Shown here: positions 25,263 through 35,071 of the stretch, piece after piece
Layout: the number at the start of each line of letters is the position of its first letter
How positions within the stretch are numbered: the first letter of the stretch is position 1
NCBI GenBank assembly: GCA_002368175.1
Contig: AP018172.1
Location: forward strand, 2,788,001-2,852,000
DNA length: 64,000 bases
Direction of reading: 5' to 3'
Source: Calothrix sp. NIES-2098
GTDB taxonomy: Bacteria; Cyanobacteriota; Cyanobacteriia; Cyanobacteriales; Nostocaceae
Position numbers and translations under genes: made by a program
The notes under the pieces: generated by a model
What the model was told of the DNA's origin: nothing
Seen by the model: the letters and a program-made list of their open reading frames with translations, nothing else
The model's database searches: none

Positions 25263-28200
25263 TTAACTTCTAACTCCTAACTCTCTTTGACCTAGTTGTT
25301 GTTGGTTGAGATAAAAGTAATGCCCCTTTTTGGCAATTAATTCGTCGTGAGTACCGCTTTCGATCAATACACCACGATCTAAAACCAAAATTAAGTCAGC
25401 ATTTCGCACTGTCGAAAGGCGATGTGCAATGATTAAACTGGTACGTCCTTTGAGAATTGTGTTGAGATTATTCTGAATAATTCGCTCAGATTCAGCATCA
25501 AGGTGACTGGTGGCTTCATCTAATAACAATAAATGGGGATTTCCTAACAACGCACGCGCGATCGCTAAACGTTGGCGTTGTCCCCCAGATAACAATCCGC
25601 CGCCTTCACCAATTTGGGTTTCATACCCCATTGGTAATTGTTGAATAAATTCATCTGCTCCCGCCAAATGTGCAGCCTCTCTAATCTCTTCTAGACTAGC
25701 TTCTGGGTGAGCAATACTGAGATTTTCCCTAATTGTACCGCCAAATAAAAATGTATCTTGATCTACAATCCCGATTTGCGAACGAAGCGATCGCAAGGAT
25801 ATATTAGTCACATCTTGACCATCTATCAAGATTTTGCCATTCGTTGGCGGGTATAAACCTAAAATCAATTTTGACAGGGTAGTTTTGCCAGAACCACTAC
25901 GCCCCACGACAGCTACATTTTGTTCTGGTTGAATTTCAAAACTGAGATTTTCTAGGACATTAATTTCGCTGTCTTGATGATAGCGGAAAGTCACATTTTC
26001 AAAGCGAATATGAGCGCGTAATCTAGGTAAAGATTGACGAGGTGATAAAATTAAATCTTCTTCTGGTTCTGCCCCTAAAACATCATTAATCCGTTCAGCA
26101 GAAATGATAACTTCTTGCAATTGGTTCCATAACACCGAAAGTCTTTGAAAGGGACGAATGACGTTGCCTAATAACATATTAAAAGCAACTAATTGTCCGA
26201 TAGTCAGTTGGCTATTAATTACTTGCCACGCACCAAACCACAATAAACCTGTAGTGGCGAATGTTTCAATAGTGGCGCTACAAATTTGTAGTTGGTTGCT
26301 AACTACTTGTCCGGCAAAGGCTTTTTTAATTAATTGATTTAACAATTCTTCCCAATGCCAGCGCACTGTCTGCTCAATTGCCATTGAACGAATTGAGCGA
26401 ATACCTGTTAAAGCTTGAATTAAATAACTGTTTTCTTTCGCTAAGGCAGTAAAAATCTCTTGGGAAATGCGACGAAATAAGGGAGTTGCTATCAGTGCCA
26501 GTAAAAAAAATGGTGGCACAATTGCTAAAGTCAGCAGCGCCAACTGCCAGTTATACCAAAACATTAACCCTATATAGATGACTACTGTTAGCAAATCCAA
26601 ACAGATTGATAATGCCTCTCCCGTGAGAAATCTCTGTATTTTCTGATTTTCTTGAACGCGAGAAACAATGTCACCCACATAACGCGATTCAAAAAATGCC
26701 AAGGGTAAGCGGAAGGTATGTTGAATAAACCCTACTAAAAGTGCTACTCCGACGCGATTAGCAGTGTGATCTAACCAATATTGTCTGGCACCGTTGATGA
26801 TAATGCGAAACAACCCAAAAATCAGCAACCCCAAACCCACTGTATTTAAAGTGAGGGTACTACCTTGAACAATAACTCGGTCTAAAAGAAGTTGAGTAAA
26901 TAACGGCGTTACCAATCCCAACAGCTGTATTAACACGGAAGCAATAAAGACTTCTAGCAGCACTTGCCAATGAGGTTTAACTAAATCAAAAAACTGCCAG
27001 AATTCTGAACTAGCTTCCTCGGTTTCTCTAAGTAAGGTTGTAGGCTGCAACAATAAGGCATAACCAGTCCACCCAGCTTTAAATGCAGCAATGCTAAGGT
27101 GGCGTTGACCGATGGCGGGATCGCCTACAATCACGTGTTTTTTTGTAATTTCGTAGATGACGATGTAATGATTTCCTTCCCAGTGAGCGATCGCAGGTAA
27201 GGGTTGTTGTGCTAATTTATCGAGACTGGCTCTCACCGGACGGCTAGTAAAACCAATGCTTTCTGCTGCTGCTGTTAAACCTCGTAGTGATGAACCGTCG
27301 CGGGTGACGTTAGCTAACTCTCGCAGGCGATTGAGACTTAATCGCTTACCCCAAAAGCGACTAATCATTACTAAACAAGCAGCTCCACAGTCAGACGCAC
27401 TTTGTTGTTGGTAAAAAGGATAACGCTTGCTGAGGTGTCCCCACCAATGCCGTAATCTGACTTTAGGGCTGGGAAAGTAAGCGCGGCGCTGCTTTTGCTG
27501 TTTTTGATCCTGAGTCTGAGAGGGAAAAGAAATCACGTTGCTGCTAGGCTGTTCTGCAATGGCGGTTGGGGGTGCTTGTAAATTAATCAATTCCGCTAAT
27601 TGTCCCCAATGTTGCAATGCTTTTTGCCAATCAGCATTTTTCAGACTATAAGCGAGCGTTGGTTGTATAGCTTGCCAACTCCCCGGTTTCATTGCAGAGA
27701 TATTGCCAGGTATTAATCTGCTACCGTCAGAATGCTGTAATTCTCCCCGACGCACTATCAATAGCTGAGTTTCTGCAACTAGTTTGGCTGGTACTGAACC
27801 AATCTCTAGATTTTGTCGCGAGAAATAAACTAAAGCTTTGAACATATCTTCAACAGATATGGAGCCTTTAGCGATTGAATGCTGCCGACAAAACATCAGT
27901 AAATCCCAAAGTTCTGCACGATCGAAGAGGCGATCGCGGATGCTGGGATATTTGCCCATCAAAGCTTGTAATGTTTGTTGTTGAAGATAACCAAGTTTTA
28001 AGTTCAAAGAAGATCTGGCTGAATAAGGTTGCAAACTTGCTTCGGGAAATAAAGTTATTTCACCAAATGATGCGCCAGGGGAAAGGGTAGTAATTAAGTT
28101 CTCCCCACTATCCAGCAGTCGGACTTTACCTGCTAAGACTAAATAAATTCCTGGCTTTGCTTGTACTGCTTGCCAAAACTGTTTTGCGATCGGCGGTTCC

Positions 28201-28310
28201 ACAATTTCCATCGCCGCCAAGCAGCTTTGCAGTTCTCTCTCTTCTAGATTCTCACCCAAGACAACGCCGAGCTGTTCGCCAAGCTGCGCTTGTGAAAATA
28301 CTGATGTCAT
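25263..28310 (-). CDS. C39-peptidase ABC exporter with N-terminal cNMP-binding-like domain
   Basis: A 1015-residue peptidase-containing ABC exporter that should cut double-glycine leaders and export the core. Order: an N-terminal cyclic-nucleotide-binding-like beta roll (about 35-130, GKVRLLDSGE and PGASFGEITLFPE), a linker, a C39 peptidase (about 296-425; Cys308 in SDCGAAC, His381 in NHYIVIYE, Asp397 in VGDPAIG), six membrane helices (about 445-735), and an ATPase with GRSGSGKT (803-810), LSGGQ (907-911) and LLLLDE near 932. All catalytic residues are present. The nucleotide-binding fold may gate transport. Confidence 0.93.
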   Translation of the reverse strand: MTSVFSQAQLGEQLGVVLGENLEERELQSCLAAMEIVEPPIAKQFWQAVQAKPGIYLVLAGKVRLLDSGENLITTLSPGASFGEITLFPEASLQPYSARSSLNLKLGYLQQQTLQALMGKYPSIRDRLFDRAELWDLLMFCRQHSIAKGSISVEDMFKALVYFSRQNLEIGSVPAKLVAETQLLIVRRGELQHSDGSRLIPGNISAMKPGSWQAIQPTLAYSLKNADWQKALQHWGQLAELINLQAPPTAIAEQPSSNVISFPSQTQDQKQQKQRRAYFPSPKVRLRHWWGHLSKRYPFYQQQSASDCGAACLVMISRFWGKRLSLNRLRELANVTRDGSSLRGLTAAAESIGFTSRPVRASLDKLAQQPLPAIAHWEGNHYIVIYEITKKHVIVGDPAIGQRHLSIAAFKAGWTGYALLLQPTTLLRETEEASSEFWQFFDLVKPHWQVLLEVFIASVLIQLLGLVTPLFTQLLLDRVIVQGSTLTLNTVGLGLLIFGLFRIIINGARQYWLDHTANRVGVALLVGFIQHTFRLPLAFFESRYVGDIVSRVQENQKIQRFLTGEALSICLDLLTVVIYIGLMFWYNWQLALLTLAIVPPFFLLALIATPLFRRISQEIFTALAKENSYLIQALTGIRSIRSMAIEQTVRWHWEELLNQLIKKAFAGQVVSNQLQICSATIETFATTGLLWFGAWQVINSQLTIGQLVAFNMLLGNVIRPFQRLSVLWNQLQEVIISAERINDVLGAEPEEDLILSPRQSLPRLRAHIRFENVTFRYHQDSEINVLENLSFEIQPEQNVAVVGRSGSGKTTLSKLILGLYPPTNGKILIDGQDVTNISLRSLRSQIGIVDQDTFLFGGTIRENLSIAHPEASLEEIREAAHLAGADEFIQQLPMGYETQIGEGGGLLSGGQRQRLAIARALLGNPHLLLLDEATSHLDAESERIIQNNLNTILKGRTSLIIAHRLSTVRNADLILVLDRGVLIESGTHDELIAKKGHYFYLNQQQLGQRELGVRS

Positions 28311-28331
28311 TTCCTCATCTCCAAGACTGAA

Positions 28332-28940
28332 TTAGCGATCGGTCTGTTGCAAATTGAATGACCAAGGAAAATTAGGCTGGGTCTTGTTAGATTGCAGATC
28401 GCAAATTCTAATACCAGCGTTCTTTAAACAGTCAGTTGATTGTTGATTTGAGGATTTTTTCTTGGTAGACAGCCCCATTTTTTTTAGAAGCCGATTAATA
28501 TGGCGATCGCTAATTTCAATCCTAAATTCTTCAGCCAAATGTTTGCTCAACCATTGCGCTGTCCAGCTACTAAATGCATAACCATAATCACGCGGACTAC
28601 GACTTACTAACTCTTTTAATCTTTCAAGATATTGATGATTAACAGTCTTTGGTCTCCCAATCGATCGCTCATTCCATTTGTGCGCTAGACCTGCTTCTGC
28701 TACAGCAGTCCAGTATCGTGCCATTTCTTGAGAACAACTGACTATTTCGCAGATATGGCTTTGAGATATACCTCTATCTGCAAGCAACATAATTTCAATG
28801 CGACGGCGATATTCTGGCTGTAAATCTGTTTGCAAATTATTAAGTAAAAGCTTTCGTTGAAAAGGAGTCAAAAACTTGTTTTCTTGTGTAGAAACACTAT
28901 CACAACTCTTGTCTTGACTGGAATAGTATGACATAATCAT
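28332..28940 (-). CDS. HTH protein, transposase-derived (IS630-like) regulator candidate
   Basis: A 202-residue protein made of tandem helix-turn-helix domains like the N-terminal part of IS630-type transposases: RRIEIMLLADRGISQSHICEIVSCSQEMARYW, then SIGRPKTVN and a winged-helix WTAQWLSKHLAEEF. The DDE catalytic domain is absent. It lies 21 bp upstream of the ABC exporter and reads in the same direction, so it is probably the first gene of the export operon and a candidate regulator of it. A domesticated transposase fragment is the likely origin. Confidence 0.75.
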   Translation of the reverse strand: MIMSYYSSQDKSCDSVSTQENKFLTPFQRKLLLNNLQTDLQPEYRRRIEIMLLADRGISQSHICEIVSCSQEMARYWTAVAEAGLAHKWNERSIGRPKTVNHQYLERLKELVSRSPRDYGYAFSSWTAQWLSKHLAEEFRIEISDRHINRLLKKMGLSTKKKSSNQQSTDCLKNAGIRICDLQSNKTQPNFPWSFNLQQTDR

Positions 28941-29179
28941 TCTTCAGTTGCATTCAACTGTTAGAAATGTGGGCAAAACAGTCCGCTGCAATTGTGATTG
29001 AATCACCATATCCAAGGTTTCACAATTGCATATTTAATGAGTCCTGCAAGACTAATTAAATACTTAACTTTGACGTGCAACTAAGCCGGGATTTCTCTCC
29101 CTAAGTTTATACAAGCCTAGGGAGTCATCCCTGGTTAGCTTTGTCGATCAATCAAATTACTAGTATTGATTAAGAAAAA

Positions 29180-29272
29180 CTACTTTAACCAATGGGATAA
29201 ACTAGTAAAACTGAAACTATCCCATAAATCAACAAAATTAAATGTTATTTGACGTGGAATAATGGTACTCAT
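29180..29272 (-). CDS. candidate 30-residue peptide gene
   Basis: ATG at 29272 is preceded by TTAGGAGC with 7 bases spacing, an excellent ribosome-binding site for this genome. The 30-residue product begins MSTIIPRQITFNFVD and ends in a tryptophan-containing tail (SHWLK). It has no cysteine, no signal peptide and no double glycine. It lies 240 bp upstream of the HTH gene in the same orientation. A signal or regulatory peptide is possible. It is too short to be recognised by similarity. Confidence 0.45.
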   Translation of the reverse strand: MSTIIPRQITFNFVDLWDSFSFTSLSHWLK

Positions 29273-29968
29273 GGTTTGTAGCTCCTAAGCAATTCCCAGT
29301 TCAAAATTCTTATAATACTTTTGGCAGATGCCGATCTTTTACTTCTCAAAAATTACGTTATTTATAAGAAAATGAAGCTGCCATTTATCAAAGTGAAAGC
29401 ATCTGTTTACACTAAAAGATGTCTCCAGCCACGCTAGAGAAATTTCCATTCCCAATATATAAGCGAACAGAAATTACCGAGTATACACCGTTATACACGG
29501 CTAAAGGCAATATTTGAGCATCTCTATGTTGAAGTTAAAACAAGAATTTGAGGAAGTTGTGAGGAAATACATCGCTTATTAAAACTTAAATTTTACAATC
29601 GTTCTAGTCAGGAAGAGGAATTGATGCCATTTTTAAGTAAACTTAACCATTCAGCTTCATAATTTTTCAGGCATTCAGTCAGCAATTCAATCATAAATTT
29701 TGCCAGTCGATCGCTAATTGGGGCTTACTGAAAAAGCGATCAAAAGCCAGAACAATTAATTACTCAAGCAAAGCTGAAAGATAAATTTTTCTTTTATATT
29801 ACTAGCTCAAACATTATTTTTAATAATGAGATGGCAAGAAAAAGTGTTGTTTTCAAAAATTAGAAGTTTTATAGGTTGATTCCAAGCAAAAAGGCGATTT
29901 TGCTCTGTATTTGGTTGAAGAGCCAAGCTGATTAACCTGTAGGAAGCAAGTTAAGTAGTTAAACATAA

Positions 29969-30029
29969 TTAATTACATAATGTCCGCAGCGAATGTAGCG
30001 AACACTTTGCTCGCAATGACTGTAATTAA
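29969..30029. repeat. short element with TTAATTACA inverted ends
   Basis: TTAATTACA and TGTAATTAA are perfect 9-bp terminal inverted repeats around a 43-bp GC-richer core containing a GCAATGAC motif. It looks like a small non-autonomous repeat. Confidence 0.5.
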
Positions 30030-30098
30030 TTTTGCGTGGTTACTTATAGATAGTCGGGTTAATAGTCACGGGATGGAAATCTCTGGAATTTTAAATTG

Positions 30099-31973
30099 TT
30101 AACCTGTGTGGAGTTCGGATACATCTCGATCGTTGGCTTCTACAGGTAAGAATCCACCTGCTTGCATTTTCCATAATCTGTAGTAAGCACCACGGCGTGC
30201 TAGTAATGTGGCGTGGGAGCCATCTTCAACTATGCGACCTCGATCGAATACTAATATGCGGTCTAGATGGGCAATAGTAGATAGTCGATGCGCCACTACG
30301 ATCGCAGTTTTCCCATTCATCGTTAAATCTAGAGTTTCTTGGATCGCTTTTTCGGTAATGGAATCGAGGCTGGATGTGGCTTCATCGAGGATCAAAATTG
30401 GCGCATCTTTGAGAATCACGCGCGCGATCGCAATCCGCTGTCTTTGTCCTCCAGAAAGTTTGACACCACGTTCACCCACCAAAGAATCGTAACCCTCTTT
30501 GATCTGGGTAATAAAATCATGAGCATAAGCTTGACGCGCTGCTTTAATCACTTCCTCATCGCTGGCATCTATTCGCCCATAACGAATATTTTCTATCAAT
30601 GTTCGATGGAACAGAGACGGATCTTGCGGAATCAAGCTGATTTGAGCGTGTAAAGCATCTTGCGTGATGTCTTGAATATCTACCCCATCAATGAGAATCT
30701 GTCCTGATTGAGGGTCGAATAGACGCAAAATTAGATTGACGAAAGTAGATTTTCCAGAGCCGGAAAAGCCAACCAATCCGACACGCTGACCTGGTTCGAT
30801 GGTAATGGAGAGGTTATCGAATACTTTTTTCTCAGCCGAGTAACTGAAATTGATTTGCCGAAACTCAATTTTTCCTTGAGTGATGGAGTGAGCGATCGCA
30901 TTATCTTTATCAATCAGCTCGTGAGGCTGAATAATGGTGTAGACTCCATTGGCAATATTACCGATATGTTCAAATATATCTAGAAAGCGTCTACTTAAAT
31001 TGCGAGCGTCACTGATAATCAATAGCGATAAACTAGTTGCTACTACAAAATCGGCAGGTGCAATTTTTCCCTGATTCCAAAGTAGAAGTGAGTAAAACAA
31101 AGTGCCAATCTTCAAGATAGCTGCGGCAATAAATTGAAACCAGCGAATGCGCTCCGAGTACCAGTTCGACTCTCTCACGAAGATGAGTTCTTTTTTTAAG
31201 CGCTCATTCAAATAACGTCGTTCAAAACCCAGACGCGCAAACAGTCGGCTACTGGTGAGATTTGCTACAGCATCTACAATAATACCCGCGGTTTCACTTC
31301 TGGCAGCTGCGGCTCTGCGGGAATAAATTCGGCAACGAGTAGCCAGCCAAAACGAAATACTGATGAACAGAACTGCCCACACTCCCACAAGTAAAGCCAG
31401 AGGTGGATAGGCGCGATAGAGTAAAACTACAGCGACAATATAGGCAATGATTAGTGATAAAAATTCAGAAATCAGCATTTGCATCGTCTGGGTGACACCC
31501 AAAGCAGTTTCGCTGATGCGCTGTGCTAAAGCCCCAGCAAAACTACTGCTCAGGTAGCGATGAGAATGTTGCTGTAAGTAGGCATATAGCGAGCGAATGA
31601 TGTGCTGTCGGTGAATGGGATGGAGGATAGTTAGCAACAGTCCCGAAGATCGCCCACATACCACTTCACCCACACTCAAGGCGATAAACAGCATCAGAGG
31701 TTGGCTCATGGCATCAAGAGTGAGCTTGCTGTTACCCGTTGATTGCGTCACACTCCGGATGATTTCGCCAATGGCATAGGGTAACATAATGCCACAAGTT
31801 GCGTTGATCGCTTCCAGAATTACTATTGCTATATACCACCAGCGAAACTGGTTAACGAAATAGCAAATGAACCTAAAGGTCGTATTTGGCAAGGATGGTG
31901 CATCAGCAGCACGTTGAAAAGATTGAGATGAACGAGGAATTTTGATTGAAGAACGGCGATTGCGGCGTATCAC
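30099..31973 (-). CDS. ABC transporter, fused permease/ATPase exporter
   Basis: A 624-residue half-exporter: six transmembrane helices in about 38-325, Walker A GFSGSGKST (402-410), signature LSGGQ (506-510) and Walker B ILILDEA ending near 532. There is no peptidase domain. It probably forms a homodimer exporting a lipid, drug or peptide. The start is GTG at 31973, overlapping nothing but lying 1 base after the GNAT stop, so it is coupled to GNAT and the aldo-keto reductase in one operon. The substrate may be the product of those enzymes, but this is inference. Confidence 0.92.
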   Translation of the reverse strand: MIRRNRRSSIKIPRSSQSFQRAADAPSLPNTTFRFICYFVNQFRWWYIAIVILEAINATCGIMLPYAIGEIIRSVTQSTGNSKLTLDAMSQPLMLFIALSVGEVVCGRSSGLLLTILHPIHRQHIIRSLYAYLQQHSHRYLSSSFAGALAQRISETALGVTQTMQMLISEFLSLIIAYIVAVVLLYRAYPPLALLVGVWAVLFISISFWLATRCRIYSRRAAAARSETAGIIVDAVANLTSSRLFARLGFERRYLNERLKKELIFVRESNWYSERIRWFQFIAAAILKIGTLFYSLLLWNQGKIAPADFVVATSLSLLIISDARNLSRRFLDIFEHIGNIANGVYTIIQPHELIDKDNAIAHSITQGKIEFRQINFSYSAEKKVFDNLSITIEPGQRVGLVGFSGSGKSTFVNLILRLFDPQSGQILIDGVDIQDITQDALHAQISLIPQDPSLFHRTLIENIRYGRIDASDEEVIKAARQAYAHDFITQIKEGYDSLVGERGVKLSGGQRQRIAIARVILKDAPILILDEATSSLDSITEKAIQETLDLTMNGKTAIVVAHRLSTIAHLDRILVFDRGRIVEDGSHATLLARRGAYYRLWKMQAGGFLPVEANDRDVSELHTG

Positions 31974-31974
31974 T

Positions 31975-32418
31975 TCAGCTTCTCCCTAACATTATTACAG
32001 TTGGCAACCGACGCATGAGAATCACTTTCATTCCTCTAGAAATGTAGTTATTAAATCGCTCGCGCAATAAGTCTGGAGCCTCGATCGATGAAACTTCTTG
32101 AAACCCTACTTGTTGATAGAACAATTTCAAATGCTGCCACGGAATGCAGTAACAAACGAGATCGGCAAGTTGTGCGATACTAGCTTGAAGTAGCTGCGTA
32201 CCAAAACCTTGATGCTGAAACGGAGCTAAAACCTGCATTCCCCGCAGTACAAAGAATTCAGTGTTGGGACACAAACGTACTGCACCAATAATTCTCTCCT
32301 CGAATTGAGCAATGAATGTTAAGGCTTCCTCACTCAGATCGCCTCCGTAACCACACTGTTTGTAAAAAGCTTTAATATTTTCAGAATCATGCAATTCTGC
32401 TTGGCTAATTTTTAGCAT
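31975..32418 (-). CDS. GNAT-family N-acetyltransferase
   Basis: About 147 residues from the chosen start (MLKISQAELHDSENIKAFY). The acetyl-CoA loop is seen as VLAPFQHQGFGTQLLQASI (Q/R-x-x-G-x-G type). The longer frame from 32457 would overlap the aldo-keto reductase gene, and TAAGAG lies upstream of the internal ATG at 32418, so I prefer the shorter start. The second gene of a three-gene operon. The acetyl acceptor is unknown. Confidence 0.85.
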   Translation of the reverse strand: MLKISQAELHDSENIKAFYKQCGYGGDLSEEALTFIAQFEERIIGAVRLCPNTEFFVLRGMQVLAPFQHQGFGTQLLQASIAQLADLVCYCIPWQHLKLFYQQVGFQEVSSIEAPDLLRERFNNYISRGMKVILMRRLPTVIMLGRS

Positions 32419-32425
32419 ATCGCTC

Positions 32426-33424
32426 TTAGCGCACAGCATCTCCCCGACGATATTCAACAGTAATGTCGTCTAGTTTTTGTTTCAAACTCTCATCAAGTTT
32501 TAGTTCTACAGCCTTAAGGGTGTCTGCCAATTGTTCTGGACGGCTAGCACCAATAATCGGGGCAGTAATCACCGGATTAGCCAACACCCAAGCCAGCGCT
32601 AAGGTAGTCAAGGATACTCCAGCTAAATCTGCCACTGTGCGTAATTCTTCAACAGTATTGAACTCGCGATCGCGCCAATATCTTTCTTGATAGCGTTCCG
32701 CCGCCGTACCCAAGGTAAAACGAGTGCCTGCGGTGGGCCCTTGAGCTAGATTGTGTTTGCCAGTAAGTAAACCACCCGCCAAGGGATTGTAAGGAATTAC
32801 ACCCAATCCTTCTTCTTGCGCCAGGGGTAAAAGTTCTCGTTCAATTTCGCGGAACAACAAATTATACCGTGGTTGAATCGAAACAAAGCGAGTCAAATTT
32901 CGCACATCTGCACGACCCAAAGCCCGTGCGAGTCGGTATGCTAAAAAGTTAGAAACCCCGATATAACGTGCTTTACCTGTACGCACTACTGTATCTAATG
33001 CTTCTAAAGTTTCATCCAGAGGAGTAGAGGCATCGTCAGAATGCAATTGGTATAGGTCAACGTAATCAGTTCCCAGTCGTCTGAGGGAAGCATCGATCGC
33101 ATCAAGAATATGTTTGCGTGAAGCGCCTTGATCCCAAGGTGCAGGGCCAACCTTGCCTACAGCCTTGGTAGCTAAAATAAAATGTTCGCGTTTACCTTTG
33201 AGCCAGCGTCCTACAATTTCCTCAGTACGTCCAACTGTTGGCAATCCACCGCCGAGGGGATAAACATCGGCTGTATCGAGAAAATTGATACCAGCATCGG
33301 CAGCAGTATCGAGAATTTGCCTAGAAATTTCTTCGTCTGTCTGCAATCCGAAAGTCATTGTACCAAGAGCAAGGCGCGAAACAGTCAATCCGGTTTGACC
33401 GAGTTTAGTGGTTGGTAAGCTCAT
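32426..33424 (-). CDS. aldo/keto reductase
   Basis: A TIM-barrel NADPH-dependent oxidoreductase, 332 residues from MSLPTTKLGQTGLTVSRLA. The catalytic tetrad is visible: Asp in FLDTADVYP with the following Tyr, Lys in ILATKAVGK, and His in LYQLHSDD. The C-terminal PIIGASRPEQL cofactor loop is present. A longer frame to 33508 would run into the divergent permease gene, so I chose 33424. First gene of an operon with GNAT and the ABC exporter. Confidence 0.93.
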   Translation of the reverse strand: MSLPTTKLGQTGLTVSRLALGTMTFGLQTDEEISRQILDTAADAGINFLDTADVYPLGGGLPTVGRTEEIVGRWLKGKREHFILATKAVGKVGPAPWDQGASRKHILDAIDASLRRLGTDYVDLYQLHSDDASTPLDETLEALDTVVRTGKARYIGVSNFLAYRLARALGRADVRNLTRFVSIQPRYNLLFREIERELLPLAQEEGLGVIPYNPLAGGLLTGKHNLAQGPTAGTRFTLGTAAERYQERYWRDREFNTVEELRTVADLAGVSLTTLALAWVLANPVITAPIIGASRPEQLADTLKAVELKLDESLKQKLDDITVEYRRGDAVR

Positions 33425-33465
33425 AGAATTGTTCTTAATGTCCTGATTGTACGTGTGAGATTTAA

Positions 33466-34254
33466 ATGCGAAATCTTTGGGCTTTTGTTTGGGGTGCTTT
33501 GGTCGCAATTCTTGGTGGACTAATCGGTTTAGGTGGTGCTGAGTTTCGCTTACCAGTTTTAGTTAGTATTTTTAACTATCGAACTCTACAGGCAATTATT
33601 ATCAATCTCATTGTGAGCCTCGTTAGTGTAATTTTTTCATTCATTTTTCGCAGCGGCATTATTGGTCTTGAGAATGTTTTGGCAAACCTGACAGTTGTTA
33701 TTAACATTCTCGCGGGCTCTCTGATTGGCTCTTATATTGGAGTTAACTATGCAACCCGAATCAACGAACGAACATTAAATCGGGTTGTTGTTGTTTTTCT
33801 ATTTTTCCTAAGTTTTGTATTGATTGGACATAATTTCATTTTCAGTTTTCAGAGTTGGCAACTTCCAGATTTACTAAGAATTGCCATCGGTTTTGTTGCA
33901 GGAATTGTGATTGGGATATTTAGCAGTATGCTTGGTGTCGCAGGTGGTGAGTTGATTATCCCTACAATCATTTTGGTGTTTGCAATTGATATCAAATTAG
34001 CAGGAAGTTTGAGTCTTGCAATCAGCATTCCCACAATCATGATGGGTTTATTCAAATATAGAAGTCAGCAACGACTCCAAGAAGTGAAATCAGAGCAAAA
34101 GTTTGTGGTTTCAATGGCATCTGGTTCGATACTAGGAGCATTTATTGGCAGCAATCTTTTGAGGTATGTAGCAAGTTCTTCGTTGTATGTAATCTTGGGT
34201 GTGATTTTATTTTTATCGGCTTTTAAGTTAGCAAATCACAAGCCATCTGCATAA
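33466..34254 (+). CDS. sulfite exporter TauE/SafE family permease
   Basis: A 262-residue protein with about eight hydrophobic helices in two repeated halves, each opening with a GLIGLGGAEFRLP- or GMLGVAGGELIIP-type glycine-rich motif typical of TauE/SafE. These permeases export sulfite, sulfoacetate or related anions. It diverges from the aldo-keto reductase by 41 bp and sits close to the organosulfur genes, suggesting relief of sulfite or export of small sulfur or organic anions. Confidence 0.9.
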   Translation: MRNLWAFVWGALVAILGGLIGLGGAEFRLPVLVSIFNYRTLQAIIINLIVSLVSVIFSFIFRSGIIGLENVLANLTVVINILAGSLIGSYIGVNYATRINERTLNRVVVVFLFFLSFVLIGHNFIFSFQSWQLPDLLRIAIGFVAGIVIGIFSSMLGVAGGELIIPTIILVFAIDIKLAGSLSLAISIPTIMMGLFKYRSQQRLQEVKSEQKFVVSMASGSILGAFIGSNLLRYVASSSLYVILGVILFLSAFKLANHKPSA

Positions 34255-34283
34255 TACCAGCAAAAGCATCAGTTATTACTGAA

Positions 34284-34943
34284 TCAGACCGAGGCAACGA
34301 CAGAAGTTTCACGACGACTTTGTGAAATCAGCCATTGTTGCAATTTCAGGTCGCTGTATACTTCATCAGCAATAAAATGATCGCCTTCGGGCAATACAGT
34401 AAAATCTACTGTTCCTCCCAATCCGCGCAAGGTATCAACAATCTGCTGTGTATCTTCAACAGAAAGCTTTTCGTCCTTAGCACCTTGGAATATTTGAATG
34501 GGAATTTCCTTGAGTGCAGCTAGTTGGCTTTCTTCTAACGTTTTGGGAACGCGACCTGAAACTGCTACCAAACCAGCAAAGCGATCGCGATGAGAAGCTG
34601 CGATGTGCCAAGCCCCTGCCGTACCTAAGCTGAACCCAGATATAATGACACGGGACGGATCGATAGACCGGGAGGCGATAAAGTTATCCAACAAAGCAAT
34701 TACATCTGATTCTCGCTCTACCCAAGTTTGCCCTTCCGGAAGTTGAGGCGCTAAAAAGAAGTAAGGTAAAGCGCTTGATTCATTCACAAAACGTGGTAGA
34801 CCCCATTTTAGCAGCACATTTAAATCATTTCCGCGATCGCGTGCTCCATGCAAAAACAACACCAGCGGTGCAGGTTTGTTAGCATCTTCCCAAACAGCCG
34901 AGAACAGATAAGGCAATAAACCGGAGCGCTTTTCGATAGGCAT
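34284..34943 (-). CDS. alpha/beta-hydrolase esterase
   Basis: A 219-residue serine hydrolase of the prolyl-oligopeptidase/phospholipase-carboxylesterase type. LFLHGARDRGND is the oxyanion loop, the nucleophile is S105 in GFSLGTAGA, the acid D157 in GAKDEKLS and the base H189 in PEGDHF. No signal peptide. It is the last gene of the minus-strand run that starts at the methyltransferase (39226) and may belong to the same regulon. The substrate is unknown. Confidence 0.88.
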   Translation of the reverse strand: MPIEKRSGLLPYLFSAVWEDANKPAPLVLFLHGARDRGNDLNVLLKWGLPRFVNESSALPYFFLAPQLPEGQTWVERESDVIALLDNFIASRSIDPSRVIISGFSLGTAGAWHIAASHRDRFAGLVAVSGRVPKTLEESQLAALKEIPIQIFQGAKDEKLSVEDTQQIVDTLRGLGGTVDFTVLPEGDHFIADEVYSDLKLQQWLISQSRRETSVVASV

Positions 34944-35071
34944 AGTTTTAATTCCTGTAATTACTGAAGTGTGTATTTGATTTAGGAATTGGGGACTAGA
35001 AATTATCTAATCCCCTTGTATGGCAAACGTCCCTAGATTTTGACCCGATTCCTTCAACCCTCTTTGGTGAT

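Larger units (their letters stand above)
28941..30098. other. long spacer with a small ORF and a palindromic repeat
   Basis: A 1.16-kb region upstream of the export operon and downstream of the second ABC exporter gene. It contains a 30-codon minus-strand ORF with a good ribosome-binding site (29180-29272), an unassigned minus-strand fragment (29608-29694) and a short inverted-repeat element (29969-30029). The rest is AT-rich and looks non-coding. Confidence 0.55.
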
